This document shows positions 44,701-51,592 of a stretch of DNA of 57,171 bases, piece by piece; the first letter of the stretch is position 1; the number at the start of each line of letters is the position of its first letter. Where the stretch lies: contig JACNFQ010000052.1 in NCBI GenBank assembly GCA_014384545.1, forward strand, positions 1 through 57,171, read 5' to 3'. This DNA is from a bacterium. Lineage in GTDB: Bacteria > UBP7 > UBA6624. The position numbers were made by a program, and so were the translations under genes. The notes beneath the pieces were generated by a model. The model saw only the letters and a program-made list of their open reading frames with translations, did not search any database and was not told where the DNA came from.

Positions 44701-45542
44701 TGGATGATTTTGAGACAGGGGATTTCTCTAAGTACAGTTGGGTTTCCGAGAACCCTGGATGGGTCGTTCAAACTGGAACTGTTTACGAAGGACTCTATTC
44801 AGCGGGAAGTGAAGTCATTACCCACAACGAAACGGCTGCGCTAGAACTAGATGTTGAAATCACAATAGGGTATGTGGGGACCGTTCAGTTTGCCCATAGG
44901 GTCTCTTCAGAAGCGACTTATGACTTCCTCCGGTTCTATGTGGACGGGGTGCAACAAGACGAATGGGATGGCGAGGTGGCTTGGGCTACCTCTTCCTACG
45001 AGATTTCAGAAGGGCAACATACCCTGCGATGGACTTACGAGAAGGATGGCTCCGTTTCAAGTGGGCAGGATGCCGCCTACATTGACCTTGTTGAAATCAC
45101 CGAACTCATTCCCGAACCCCCACCCCAACCCCCGATTTTGGATGACTTTGAGACAGGAGACTTCTCTAAATACCCTTGGAAAGTAGGAGCGCCGGGATGG
45201 AATGTTGGAACCGATCAGATCCATGGCGGTTTGTTCTCTGCTGGAAGTGATGTGATTACCCACGGCGAAGCTGCTACCTTGGAGCTTACCGTTGAAATGA
45301 CTGCTCCAGGAACCGTCAAGTTTTGGTATAGCGTCTCTTCGGAGACAAACTGGGATTTCCTTCGCTTCTATATTGATGGGGTTGAACAGAGTAGTTGGTC
45401 GGGCATTGTCGCTTGGGCACAAGCGTCCTTCGCCCTTACCACAGGGCAACATACCCTAAAATGGGTCTATGACAAAGATGGTTCTGTCAACTCCAACTCG
45501 GACAAGGCTTGGATTGATGACGTCGAAGTGACCCAACCTTAG
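41721..45542 (+). CDS. Giant surface lipoprotein with ten Ig-like repeats and two C-terminal sandwich modules
   Basis: 1273 residues from ATG 41721 (GTG 41715 is possible). A lipoprotein signal ends VVLLAGC. A fibronectin III-like module (about 40-130) is followed by ten units of about 84 residues that begin ETTIDSGPADP, carry two cysteines (FECDL...ACTSP), then KTYTGL, HHFEVRA, and end TPAVWDWTID. Two further modules of about 140 residues start ILDDFETGDFSKY and resemble concanavalin-like or MAM-like sandwiches. It is likely an exposed adhesin or structural protein. No catalytic motif is seen. The gene contains a G9 run at 44280-44288. Confidence 0.85.
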   Translation: MKRTFLFLVVLLAGCSGGNNTRLQEGAPPGQVGSGCAACPLVPTDLAGTQGDHDNQVVLTWSLGTGQESHQVWRGTGGVTEPVKVADLLVDALTWTDTTMTRGTTYRYHVVLKDSASGFVGGMGQGVKGWANPITTIDSGPPDPSTTDTATFVFSGDLPTFECELDGDGTAWALCESPKVYTGLADGTHNFQVRTREGEIFDLTPDTWSWRVNDLPETTIDSGPPNPDTSDTATFTFSSDDPAATFECELDGDGTGWAPCTSPHVITGLTEMTHHFEVRAVVGTRIDDTPATWDWLVDLSAPETQIDSGPAQDSFTSSTEATFTFSSPDTPTATFLCDLDGLGFSSCTSPITYIELAEEAHHFEVKAFDGVSEDPTPATRDWTVDITPPDTTIDSGPADPTSSQNATFAFSSNETGGSFECDLDTGGWAACTSPHTYTGLTEGPHHFEVRSSDLAGNVDATPAPWDWTIDLPPETTIDSGPADPDANTSATFSFSSSDPGSTFDCALEGGAWASCTSPHTYTGLTEGAHHFEVRAHDGLSNDPTPAVWDWTIDTTPPDTTIDSGPNDPTTATDATFTFSSNDPAATFSCDLDTGGWASCTSPQTYTRLSVGTHHFEVRATDLAGNIDPTPAVWDWTIEPGIEPETTIDSGPAEGSVTPSTEATFTFSSDDPLATFECDLNSGGFAVCTTPKTYTGLTDGEQVFQVRAVAAGGLKDSTPATRKWTVDTIPPETTIDSGPADPTTATDATFTFSSDDPAATFECDLDISGWVACTSPKTYTGLSVGAHHFEVMATDLAGNIDSTPAVWDWTIDPAAEPETTIESGPAEGSSTQLTEATFTFSSDDPDATFECDLDGGGWLVCVTPKTYTGLADGGHTFQVRAVALDGSKDSTPATRNWTVDTLPPETTIDSGPADPTFLTDATFTFSSSEAGSSFGCQLDGGGWFTCFSPKTYTGLAPGAHTFEVEATDSAGNQDPTPAVWNWTIQARVHEPPPILDDFETGDFSKYSWVSENPGWVVQTGTVYEGLYSAGSEVITHNETAALELDVEITIGYVGTVQFAHRVSSEATYDFLRFYVDGVQQDEWDGEVAWATSSYEISEGQHTLRWTYEKDGSVSSGQDAAYIDLVEITELIPEPPPQPPILDDFETGDFSKYPWKVGAPGWNVGTDQIHGGLFSAGSDVITHGEAATLELTVEMTAPGTVKFWYSVSSETNWDFLRFYIDGVEQSSWSGIVAWAQASFALTTGQHTLKWVYDKDGSVNSNSDKAWIDDVEVTQP
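42120..44670 (+). repeat. Tandem array of ten ~84-residue Ig-like units
   Basis: Units begin with (E/D)TTIDSGP and end with W-x-W-(T/L/R)-(I/V). Units 6 and 8 share LSVGxHHFEV-ATDLAGNID and units 7 and 9 share PAEGS-xTEATFTFSSDDP-ATFECDL-TPKTYTGL-FQVRAVA-KDSTPATR, so a two-unit block (6-7) was duplicated as 8-9. Units 1-5 are more divergent. Two conserved Cys per unit suggest one disulphide each. Confidence 0.85.
44697..45539 (+). repeat. Two C-terminal DDFETGDFSKY modules
   Basis: The modules start at 44697 and 45135. Both share ILDDFETGDFSKY, WxxGxxGWxV-like spacing, (F/Y)SAGSxVITH, a DFLRFY(V/I)DGV core, GQHTL(R/K)W and YxKDGSV. They look like a recent duplication of a carbohydrate- or protein-binding beta-sandwich. 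Confidence 0.75.
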
Positions 45543-45553
45543 ACCGTATCTTG

Positions 45554-46159
45554 ATGACTTCACAAGACGAAATAACTAAGATTCATCAGGAAATTTTCCA
45601 CCTCGTCTCCAAACTCAACACCCTACAGAATGAGGCTCCATTGACCCCCGTACCCCATTACAGTTTCAGAACTTTGGCGGGCACTCCCACACTTTCCGAT
45701 CTATTTGGCGAAAAGAAATCTCTCTTTGCGATTCACAATATGGGGCAGGGCTGCCGCTACTGTACCCTGTGGGCTGATGGTATCAACGCCTTTCTTCCCC
45801 ACCTTGAAACTGAATTCTCGGTGGTGCTGTTCTCAAAGGACAGCCCCGAGACCCAAAGACGCTTTGCTAACGATAGGGGATGGAGATTCCAGTTGGCATC
45901 CCACGGCGGAGATAACTACATCAAGGAACAATCTGTGGTGCCCAATCAAGACAACTATCCAGGAGTCGTTTACTACGAAAAGAAATCAGGTGAGATATAT
46001 AGAAAGAACAGTGCTCCCTTTGGCCCTGGCGATATGTACTGTTCGCTATGGCACCTGTTGTCCCTTGCTGGGCGAAGTGCCGAAGATTGGACCCCCCAGT
46101 TTCGTTACTGGACACGCCCTAAGCTTCTGGATGATGGAGGCGAGAATCTCGTTGAGTAG
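45554..46159 (+). CDS. DUF899-family thioredoxin-like protein
   Basis: 201 residues from ATG 45554, 11 nt after the repeat lipoprotein gene. The thioredoxin-like domain has LFAIHNMGQGCRYCTLWADGINAFLPHLE with a Cys-x2-Cys pair, FSVVLFSKDSPETQRRFANDRGW, and an aromatic C-terminal stretch, SLWHLLSLAGRSAEDWTPQFRYW. This matches DUF899/AhpC-like proteins. It may be a redox protein of the cytoplasm, but activity is not known. No signal peptide. Confidence 0.75.
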   Translation: MTSQDEITKIHQEIFHLVSKLNTLQNEAPLTPVPHYSFRTLAGTPTLSDLFGEKKSLFAIHNMGQGCRYCTLWADGINAFLPHLETEFSVVLFSKDSPETQRRFANDRGWRFQLASHGGDNYIKEQSVVPNQDNYPGVVYYEKKSGEIYRKNSAPFGPGDMYCSLWHLLSLAGRSAEDWTPQFRYWTRPKLLDDGGENLVE

Positions 46160-46169
46160 TCCCTACTTG

Positions 46170-46379
46170 ATGTGGGACGAACCCACCCCTTCTCTGTGGG
46201 ATTGGACGATTGACCTTCACCCCGAAACGACGATAGATTCAGGCTCTGACCATCCCGATGTAGCGACGAGCCTTGGGAATCTTGCTGCTTTTTTTCGTGC
46301 CCCTAATCGGGATAAGGAAGCTGAACCCTTAGAACAGCGTGCAACGAAAATCCGCACCATCAAGCGAGGATCCAGCTAA
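46170..46379 (+). pseudogene. Chimeric remnant: end of an Ig-like repeat joined to a TPR fragment
   Basis: A 69-codon frame after the DUF899 gene reads PTPSLWDWTIDLHPETTIDSGSDHPD, a junction piece of the repeat array encoded at 42120-44670, and then DVATSLGNLAAFFRAPNRDKEAEPLEQRATKIRTIKRGSS, the kinesin-light-chain type TPR pattern (PDVATSLNNLAxLYRxxGRYxEAEPLxxRAL). Neither part forms a whole domain. The repeat piece seems to have been copied here from upstream or left by a deletion. The stop TAA (46377-46379) lies inside the first base-box of an attC-like element. Confidence 0.6.
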
Positions 46380-46437
46380 CAATCGGTTTTATCGGACGGT
46401 CCGCTATGCGGCTCGCCATTGAGCCGGGGTGTTGGGT
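46374..46437 (+). other. Candidate integron attC site 1
   Basis: The left box AGCTAAC (46374-46380; one mismatch to RYYYAAC) contains the upstream stop TAA. The right box GTTGGGT (46431-46437) fits GTTRRRY exactly. The 64-nt element is an imperfect palindrome: TAACAATCGGTTTTATCGG on the left matches the reverse complement of the right arm (CAACACCCCGGCTCAATGG) at over half of positions. The CCATTGAGCCG-GGTG segment also resembles Vibrio-type attC repeats from memory. A gene with a good RBS starts 17 nt after the right box. Confidence 0.55.
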
Positions 46438-46454
46438 TGCAACGAGGTAACAGG

Positions 46455-47213
46455 ATGAATCGTGCCGTAGTGTTTCATGTGCCACATAGTTCCGACGTGA
46501 TTCCTAGCGAGGCACGGGCCGGGCTCCTGCTGAGCGATTCAGAGCTAGCTAATGAGTTGCTTCGCATGACCGATTGGTATACGGACGAGCTCTTTGCGCA
46601 GGCGGCTTGTGGGTGCCCAACAGTTGTTTTTCCCGTGAGTCGGCTCGTCTTGGATCCCGAGCGATTCGAGAGTGATGAACGCGAGGTGATGGCTGCTCAA
46701 GGCATGGGGGTCATCTACACGAAAACCTCAAGTGGGCACCGGTTGCGTGAATGCCCTGCCGCCGTGATGCGGGAGGCTGCTCTAGCCAAGTACTATCGTC
46801 CCCATCATGCGCGGTTAACCCGGGCTGTGAGTCAGTGCCTAGAAGAACATGGGCGTGCGTTGATTATCGATTGCCACAGCTTTCCAGCCGCACCCCTACC
46901 ATTCGAGCTCCAAAAAGAGTTGGACCGCCCCGAGATCTGTATTGGCACGGACTCCTTCCATACTCCAGCCGCCCTTACCGACACCGCTCGTACCGCCTTC
47001 GAGGGACAAGGTTTCACCGTAGATATTGATAGGCCGTTCTCAGGAGCTCTAGTACCGTCTAGGTATTATCAAAAGGACCAGACCGTCTCCAGTATCATGA
47101 TTGAGGTCCGCCGCGACCTTTACATGGATGAGGTCACCGGCAGGCGGCACCCCACGTTTGCAGACGTAGTTCACCGCCTGACGGTTGCTTTGCGAGCCAT
47201 TACCATAGAATGA
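46455..47213 (+). CDS. N-formylglutamate amidohydrolase-family protein (probable gene cassette)
   Basis: 252 residues from ATG 46455 with GAGG 8 nt upstream. The family signature is VVFHVPHSSDVIPSEAR near the start, then MTDWYTDELF, FPVSRLVLDPERF, the metal-binding IIDCHSFPAAPLP and DRPFSGALVPSRYY, SSIMIEVRRDLYMDE. Members hydrolyse N-formylglutamate or related N-acyl amino acids with a metal. Its base and codon usage differ from neighbours: fewer GGGG/CCCC runs and higher G+C. It is bounded by two attC-like elements, so it is probably an imported cassette gene. Confidence 0.82.
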   Translation: MNRAVVFHVPHSSDVIPSEARAGLLLSDSELANELLRMTDWYTDELFAQAACGCPTVVFPVSRLVLDPERFESDEREVMAAQGMGVIYTKTSSGHRLRECPAAVMREAALAKYYRPHHARLTRAVSQCLEEHGRALIIDCHSFPAAPLPFELQKELDRPEICIGTDSFHTPAALTDTARTAFEGQGFTVDIDRPFSGALVPSRYYQKDQTVSSIMIEVRRDLYMDEVTGRRHPTFADVVHRLTVALRAITIE

Positions 47214-47224
47214 ACATGGAAGCA

Positions 47225-47299
47225 ACCCAATCAAGTCACTTGAGCCGCGGGCAATCCCGTGTCTCCGTTGCTCGACGGCCAAATGGTAAGCGGTTAGGC
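47225..47299 (+). other. Candidate integron attC site 2
   Basis: The left box ACCCAAT (47225-47231) is 6/7 to the ACCCAAC expected as complement of the GTTGGGT that opens the amidohydrolase cassette. The right box GTTAGGC (47293-47299) fits GTTRRRY. The arms between them are partly complementary (CACTTGAGCC near 47237 against GGCCAAATGG near 47278), and the interior folds further. The element begins 11 nt after the amidohydrolase stop and ends 36 nt before the next gene. Confidence 0.5.
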
Positions 47300-47335
47300 T
47301 AATAGTACAAGTCAAGAGTCCCTTATGATTATCTT

Positions 47336-48262
47336 ATGAAACCCTTATCCCTCCTATCTCTTCTTCTGTTTTTTGGAGGCGTGCTATCTCCTCATCCCAT
47401 TGCCGAATCTCTGGCGCCAGGAAGGCCCCCTCACGGTCCGCCACCACACCGTCATCCACCATCACATAACACCACAAATGAAGACGCCAAGCCCCGTGTC
47501 TCAATCACGGTTCAGGGGCATTGGCGAATCATCAACAGCAATGGTATTCCTTCCCACGATACGGGGAGTTTTCCAAATAGAGGTAATCCCAATGCAATCT
47601 CAGCTCAGTCTTATACCTATCGAGTTCCCTTGCATCCAACACCTGCCCCATCAGCCACACCCCTTGGGCAGCACCCCTTTGGCGTTGCGATCAATGGTGT
47701 ACCCTTTGACCCCAATACGGCAGAGTGGTGGAATAACGACCCCCAGTCGGGTTGGCACATCGAAGCGTTCACGGGGGCAACCCTTGGTATGGACGACAAC
47801 AACGCCCATGTGCAACCCACGGGCGGATACCACTACCACGCCCTCCCCACAGGACTTGTAGAGAGCCTAGAGGGCTCCTTGCCCATGATTGTGGGGTGGG
47901 CAGCCGATGGGTATCCCATCACGACGCCTTGGGGATATACCGACCCGCTTGATTCTGAAGCCGACTTAGTAGCTCTCCATTCTGGGTATACAGTCAAGAC
48001 GGGTACTCGCCCCAGTGGTCCGGGTGGTATTCATGACGGTACCTATGCCGAAGATTGGATCTTTACGGATTCGGGCAACCTAGACGAAAAGAATGGGCGG
48101 TTTGCCGTTTTGCCCGAGTTTCCTGAGGGTACTTACCATTATGTCATTACGGACAGCTGGCCCTTCATCCCCCGTTCCTTTAGAGGAACACCCAACGAGA
48201 GCTTCCTCAGGCATGGTCCCCCAGGGGGCAACCGTCGTCCCCCACCACCCCATACACGCTAG
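47336..48262 (+). CDS. Secreted YHYH-domain protein
   Basis: 308 residues. A signal peptide (PLSLLSLLLFFGGVLSPHPIAES) precedes a Pro/His-rich linker. The YHYH core is GGYHYHALPTGL, preceded by HPFGVAINGVPFDPNTAEWWNN and followed by MIVGWAADGYPITTPWGYTDP and GTYHYVITDSWPFIPRSFRGTPNESF. This family occurs in secreted bacterial proteins of unknown activity; His clusters suggest metal binding. It lies between GTTAGGC (47293) and GCCTAAC (48391), an exact complementary pair, as expected at the two ends of one integron cassette. Confidence 0.78.
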   Translation: MKPLSLLSLLLFFGGVLSPHPIAESLAPGRPPHGPPPHRHPPSHNTTNEDAKPRVSITVQGHWRIINSNGIPSHDTGSFPNRGNPNAISAQSYTYRVPLHPTPAPSATPLGQHPFGVAINGVPFDPNTAEWWNNDPQSGWHIEAFTGATLGMDDNNAHVQPTGGYHYHALPTGLVESLEGSLPMIVGWAADGYPITTPWGYTDPLDSEADLVALHSGYTVKTGTRPSGPGGIHDGTYAEDWIFTDSGNLDEKNGRFAVLPEFPEGTYHYVITDSWPFIPRSFRGTPNESFLRHGPPGGNRRPPPPHTR

Positions 48263-48465
48263 GGTAAGGATTGTGTGAGGTCGCTACATGCGGGGGGATA
48301 GACATGAGGGACGGAGGCCAAGACCGGGCGCTTGCGTTTGGTCTTGTGCCGGAGCACCCGACATGGTGGCTCGGAGAGCCACAACCCCCCGCCTAACGGG
48401 TTCCTGGGGGGCAACCTAACGGAATCTGGGAGGGGACGGTTCCACGGGATGCGGGGGGTGGGGGG
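48263..48465. ncRNA. GC-rich structured intergenic region, possible RNA or attC relic
   Basis: This 203-nt gap between convergent genes contains three good stems: CAAGACC/GGTCTTG (48319-48325 with 48340-48346), GTGGCTC-GGA-GAGCCAC (48366-48382, perfect), and C6/G6 (48385-48390 with 48406-48411). The third loop holds GCCTAAC (48391-48397), and ACCTAAC follows at 48414-48420; both fit RYYYAAC. No convincing GTTRRRY closes it (GTTATTT at 48465 is poor). It does not match RNase P, tmRNA, 6S or SRP RNA by eye. Confidence 0.35.
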
Positions 48466-49401
48466 TTATTTGAGCCAACGGAGGGCAGAGAGGGGCCAGA
48501 AATTAAAGAACGGTTTGCCTGCTACCGTATCAATGGGCACATACCCGCCGCTGGAGTGCTTTTCCAAGCCTTCAAGGGCAATCCCTCCCAGCGATCCCAG
48601 AACCCACGTGCGGGAGTCCTCTGAAGAGGGGCGGTTGTCCCCCATCACAAAGAGATGTCCTTCGGGCACCACCACGGGGCCCACCGAAAGAAAAGAGACT
48701 CCCCTAGTGATATACCCCTCTACCAACTGCTCTCCATTGACCCACACCGCATCCCCTTGAACCACCACTTCGTCGCCGGGGATACCAATCACTCTCTTCA
48801 CATATAGGACTTTCGCGATACCCCCTTTATTCGCTCCATCAATCATTGAAAGAGACGCCGCATCAACCTCTCGCCAAAAGACGATAACACTCCCTCTTTT
48901 GGGCGTCCCGAACCAACTCCCTCCCTTCCAGTAAAAAAACCGCTCCTCCAACTCTAAATAGGGGCTCATGGAAGACGCTTCTAAGATATCTTTGCCCGGC
49001 ACAGCCCCCGCCCCTAACATGAATTGGCTTACCAACAAGAACAAAAGAGCGATGCGCCCCACTCGCCACAACCCCACACGCATATCGGTAACTTCCGTCC
49101 CCAAGAAATCCACCGAACCCGATGCCAAGATCGTCTCGCCAAGAGAGACAACAACTGTTGCTTTACCCGGAGCCATAGAAGAGAGATCGAAATCTAAACC
49201 GTCATAAGGCAAGGGCAATGTAATCTCCCTTCCCTGTTTCTCGCCCACAGTCAGGACACCTTTCGTTGTCCGAAATGTAACCAAAGGAGGATCGCCACTT
49301 GGGTTGGGATTTTTGACGAAAAAGGGCATCTGTTTCCCGTTCGCTCGGGCCCGCCACGAACCCCCCTGCCGAAACTCAATCCTGTTGACACCACCGACCA
49401 T
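48466..49401 (-). CDS. Signal peptidase I-like protein (second copy, with N-terminal domain)
   Basis: 311 residues. About 100 N-terminal residues form a beta-rich domain (VRIEFRQGGSWRARANGKQMPFFVKN...). A membrane span follows (VGRIALLFLLVSQFMLG), then the S26 domain with catalytic Ser in LEASSMSPYL, Lys in VLYVKRVIGIPGDEVVV, and VMGDNRPSSEDSRTW. It cleaves signal peptides on the outer face of the inner membrane. Its start overlaps the rnhB stop by 1 nt. Together with the paralogue at 50763 it brackets rbgA and rnhB. Confidence 0.85.
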   Translation of the reverse strand: MVGGVNRIEFRQGGSWRARANGKQMPFFVKNPNPSGDPPLVTFRTTKGVLTVGEKQGREITLPLPYDGLDFDLSSMAPGKATVVVSLGETILASGSVDFLGTEVTDMRVGLWRVGRIALLFLLVSQFMLGAGAVPGKDILEASSMSPYLELEERFFYWKGGSWFGTPKRGSVIVFWREVDAASLSMIDGANKGGIAKVLYVKRVIGIPGDEVVVQGDAVWVNGEQLVEGYITRGVSFLSVGPVVVPEGHLFVMGDNRPSSEDSRTWVLGSLGGIALEGLEKHSSGGYVPIDTVAGKPFFNFWPLSALRWLK

Positions 49402-49973
49402 CAGGCACCCCCTCCTACCAAGAGGGAGAATGCGACAGGGCGAAACGACCTTCTATGGCAAGGAGTAGGTCCCTTTTCTTCTATTGCTCTCCTATGTCTC
49501 TCTGTCCCATACCCCATATGAACCCCTAATCCATACCCTGACCAACGCTTGTCTAACCCATGCATGATTGCATCCCTACTCACTTTTGCTACTAGGGATG
49601 CTGCACCTACCGCTTTGTGGTCTCTATCTGCCTTGGGAATGGGACGCATCGGGGCTGGAATCTTTGGGGAGTCGTTCCCGTCAATGACGACAAGAACCTC
49701 TTTAGGGAGACCCGCCGCTTGCCAAGCTAAACCCATCGCACGCATCGTCGCTTCAACGATACCCAACTTGTCCACTTCTGCCGCTCCCATCACCCCCACG
49801 CCCACTTGAGCTGTTGACGAATAGATGCACTTGACCAACGCCTTCCTTCGGGCGGGAGGAATCGTTTTACTATCTCCCAAACCAGGAATTGCTTCGTTCA
49901 AGAACACACACGCTGCCACCACTGGTCCCGCCAAGGCACCCCGCCCCGCCTCATCAATCCCAGCTTCGTTCAA
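49401..49973 (-). CDS. rnhB: Ribonuclease HII
   Basis: 190 residues. It starts MNEAGIDEAGRGALAGPVVAACVFL with the family's catalytic D-E of GIDEAGRG, then GLGDSKTIPPARRKAL, a VIDGND motif, and KADRDHKAVGAASLVAKVSRD with the conserved Lys and Asp. It removes RNA from RNA-DNA hybrids and single ribonucleotides. The stop shares a base with the following lepB-like start and its own start overlaps rbgA by 4 nt. Confidence 0.95.
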   Translation of the reverse strand: MNEAGIDEAGRGALAGPVVAACVFLNEAIPGLGDSKTIPPARRKALVKCIYSSTAQVGVGVMGAAEVDKLGIVEATMRAMGLAWQAAGLPKEVLVVIDGNDSPKIPAPMRPIPKADRDHKAVGAASLVAKVSRDAIMHGLDKRWSGYGLGVHMGYGTERHRRAIEEKGPTPCHRRSFRPVAFSLLVGGGA

Positions 49974-50782
49974 GTCGGCATCTCTAACGAGATTCTTCCC
50001 AATCGACCTTTCCTATAACTATCCACGAGCCTCCTCGCTGCTGCGGGTCTATTCAGGACGCCCCCCCTCCCTAACAACCCTTGTCGCCGAGCGAGGCGGT
50101 CTAGGAAATCTCCTTCTCCTGTGGTATCACCGGGCAAATCCAATACATCCGACCACCCCCTACGCTTCTCATCTAAGTAGGTAACCAAATGCCCCGCTAC
50201 CTCTTCAGGATCCCAATCTCCTTGGGGAATCGTTCCACAACAGACACGACGCCAATAGGACTCCATTTCAACTTGGTCATCCCCCATCACTCCGGGCTGA
50301 TCTAACAGGAGGATTCCGTCTACCAAACGGACCCATTCCACCCCTCGAGTTACCCCTGGGCGATCGCCCGTTTCTTGCTTCTTTCGCCCCACCATGGCGT
50401 TGATCAATGAAGATTTTCCGGTATTGGGAATCCCCACCACACTTGCCCGAATCTTCCTGAAAGGGCTTTTGTGCTTCGCCCACTCGGTCAGTGCGGCACT
50501 CGCCTCTCTAACCTGTTGTCTGTTGTTCCTATCGATCGCAACGACCATCGAGCCATCACGCCCAAGCCGTTGAACCCACGCCCTGTTTGCTGAAGGGCTG
50601 GCAAGATCTGATTTCATGAGGAAACGAATCACAGGGCGTCCCTTGAATCGGTGGCGGAATGTCAGGGATGTGGTGGAAAGAGGAGCGCGTGCATCCAAGA
50701 CCTCTAGGAAAAGACCACACTTCTCAATCGCTCTCCAAGGGCTCGCCATCTGTACCCCTGTTCTACTCTGCCCCACCATCAC
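49970..50782 (-). CDS. rbgA: RbgA/YlqF-family circularly permuted GTPase
   Basis: 270 residues (ATG at 50749 is an alternative start). GTPase motifs occur in permuted order: the G4-like RFLMKSDLA comes first, G5 follows, then G1 GIPNTGKSSLINAM, and G3 DQPG. This is the pattern of YlqF/RbgA, which aids late 50S subunit assembly. Location two genes from rplS suits ribosome biogenesis. It overlaps the upstream signal peptidase gene by 20 nt. Confidence 0.9.
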   Translation of the reverse strand: MMVGQSRTGVQMASPWRAIEKCGLFLEVLDARAPLSTTSLTFRHRFKGRPVIRFLMKSDLASPSANRAWVQRLGRDGSMVVAIDRNNRQQVREASAALTEWAKHKSPFRKIRASVVGIPNTGKSSLINAMVGRKKQETGDRPGVTRGVEWVRLVDGILLLDQPGVMGDDQVEMESYWRRVCCGTIPQGDWDPEEVAGHLVTYLDEKRRGWSDVLDLPGDTTGEGDFLDRLARRQGLLGRGGVLNRPAAARRLVDSYRKGRLGRISLEMPT

Positions 50783-51590
50783 GATGAGGGACTGTGCCAG
50801 CCCTCTCGCTGGGCCAGTAAATAAAGAGAGGTCTCCCTCGCAACCGATCTGGAGGAAGAACGCCCCAGCATCGAGAATCTAATGAGTTTGTCCTGTTATC
50901 ACCTAACAAGAACCACCCCGAGCCCTCCTCCCCCTCCGCGGGAATATCCCAATTGCTTTTTCCCGAACAGCCAGCATTGAATACCGCTTCCGTTTCTTGG
51001 TCTGTATAGGACTCGTCTAACAGAAGTCCGTTTACCCAAACACCCCCCCCTATCAGCTCAATCCTGTCCCCCGGTCCCGCGATGACCCTCTTTACCCACA
51101 AGTCTCCCTGAGGTAACTTTAGGTCAGGTGGGGGAGAAAAAATGACCATTTGCCCATGGGATGGTTCGGTAAAGAGAAAGTCATACTTCGTCCCAAACAA
51201 CTTATCTCCCTCTTGAAGATTGGGAATCATTGAACCGGAAGGAACGAAGAAAGTCTGCAAGATCCATGTTTTCAAGAGAATCCAGAAGAAGAACGCAAAC
51301 CCCAACGACTCGGTCCAATCCAATAGGTGTGAAAGGAACGTTGAAGAAAAGAGAAGAGTTCCCTCTCTTTTTCCATTGATGAACAGAGGGTTTTTTCCAT
51401 GAACCCTAGCAGCGACTTCTACCTCTTGCCCCCGTTCCCACTTAACCTTCTTCCCCTCTTGAGCACCTACCCGCACGACCCCCCACTTTACGGACAGCAC
51501 CCCACCCCTCTTCGGTAGGAAATCTGGGGGAACGGGATGGAACCGACCGTCGGCCGGAAGGGCCCCGTTCTTCGGGGCCGCTTTGCTCAC
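50763..51590 (-). CDS. lepB: Signal peptidase I with N-terminal extension
   Basis: 275 residues. Roughly 85 polar N-terminal residues (VPPDFLPKRGGVLSVKWGVVRVGAQEG...NPLFINGKREG) precede the membrane span LGFAFFFWILLKTWILQTFF. The catalytic Ser is in VPSGSMIPNLQEGD and Lys in LWVKRVIAGPGD; WFLLGDNRTNSLDSR closes the fold. The N-terminal piece recalls that of the paralogue at 48466 (both include a K/R-x-G-x-x-P-x-F-(I/V)-N/K pattern), pointing to duplication. It lies between rplS and rbgA. Confidence 0.9.
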   Translation of the reverse strand: MSKAAPKNGALPADGRFHPVPPDFLPKRGGVLSVKWGVVRVGAQEGKKVKWERGQEVEVAARVHGKNPLFINGKREGTLLFSSTFLSHLLDWTESLGFAFFFWILLKTWILQTFFVPSGSMIPNLQEGDKLFGTKYDFLFTEPSHGQMVIFSPPPDLKLPQGDLWVKRVIAGPGDRIELIGGGVWVNGLLLDESYTDQETEAVFNAGCSGKSNWDIPAEGEEGSGWFLLGDNRTNSLDSRCWGVLPPDRLRGRPLFIYWPSERAGTVPHRDGGAE

Positions 51591-51592
51591 CC

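Noticed and set aside
48263-48465. SRP RNA, RNase P RNA, tmRNA or 6S RNA
   Set aside because: None of the conserved sequence blocks of these RNAs is present.
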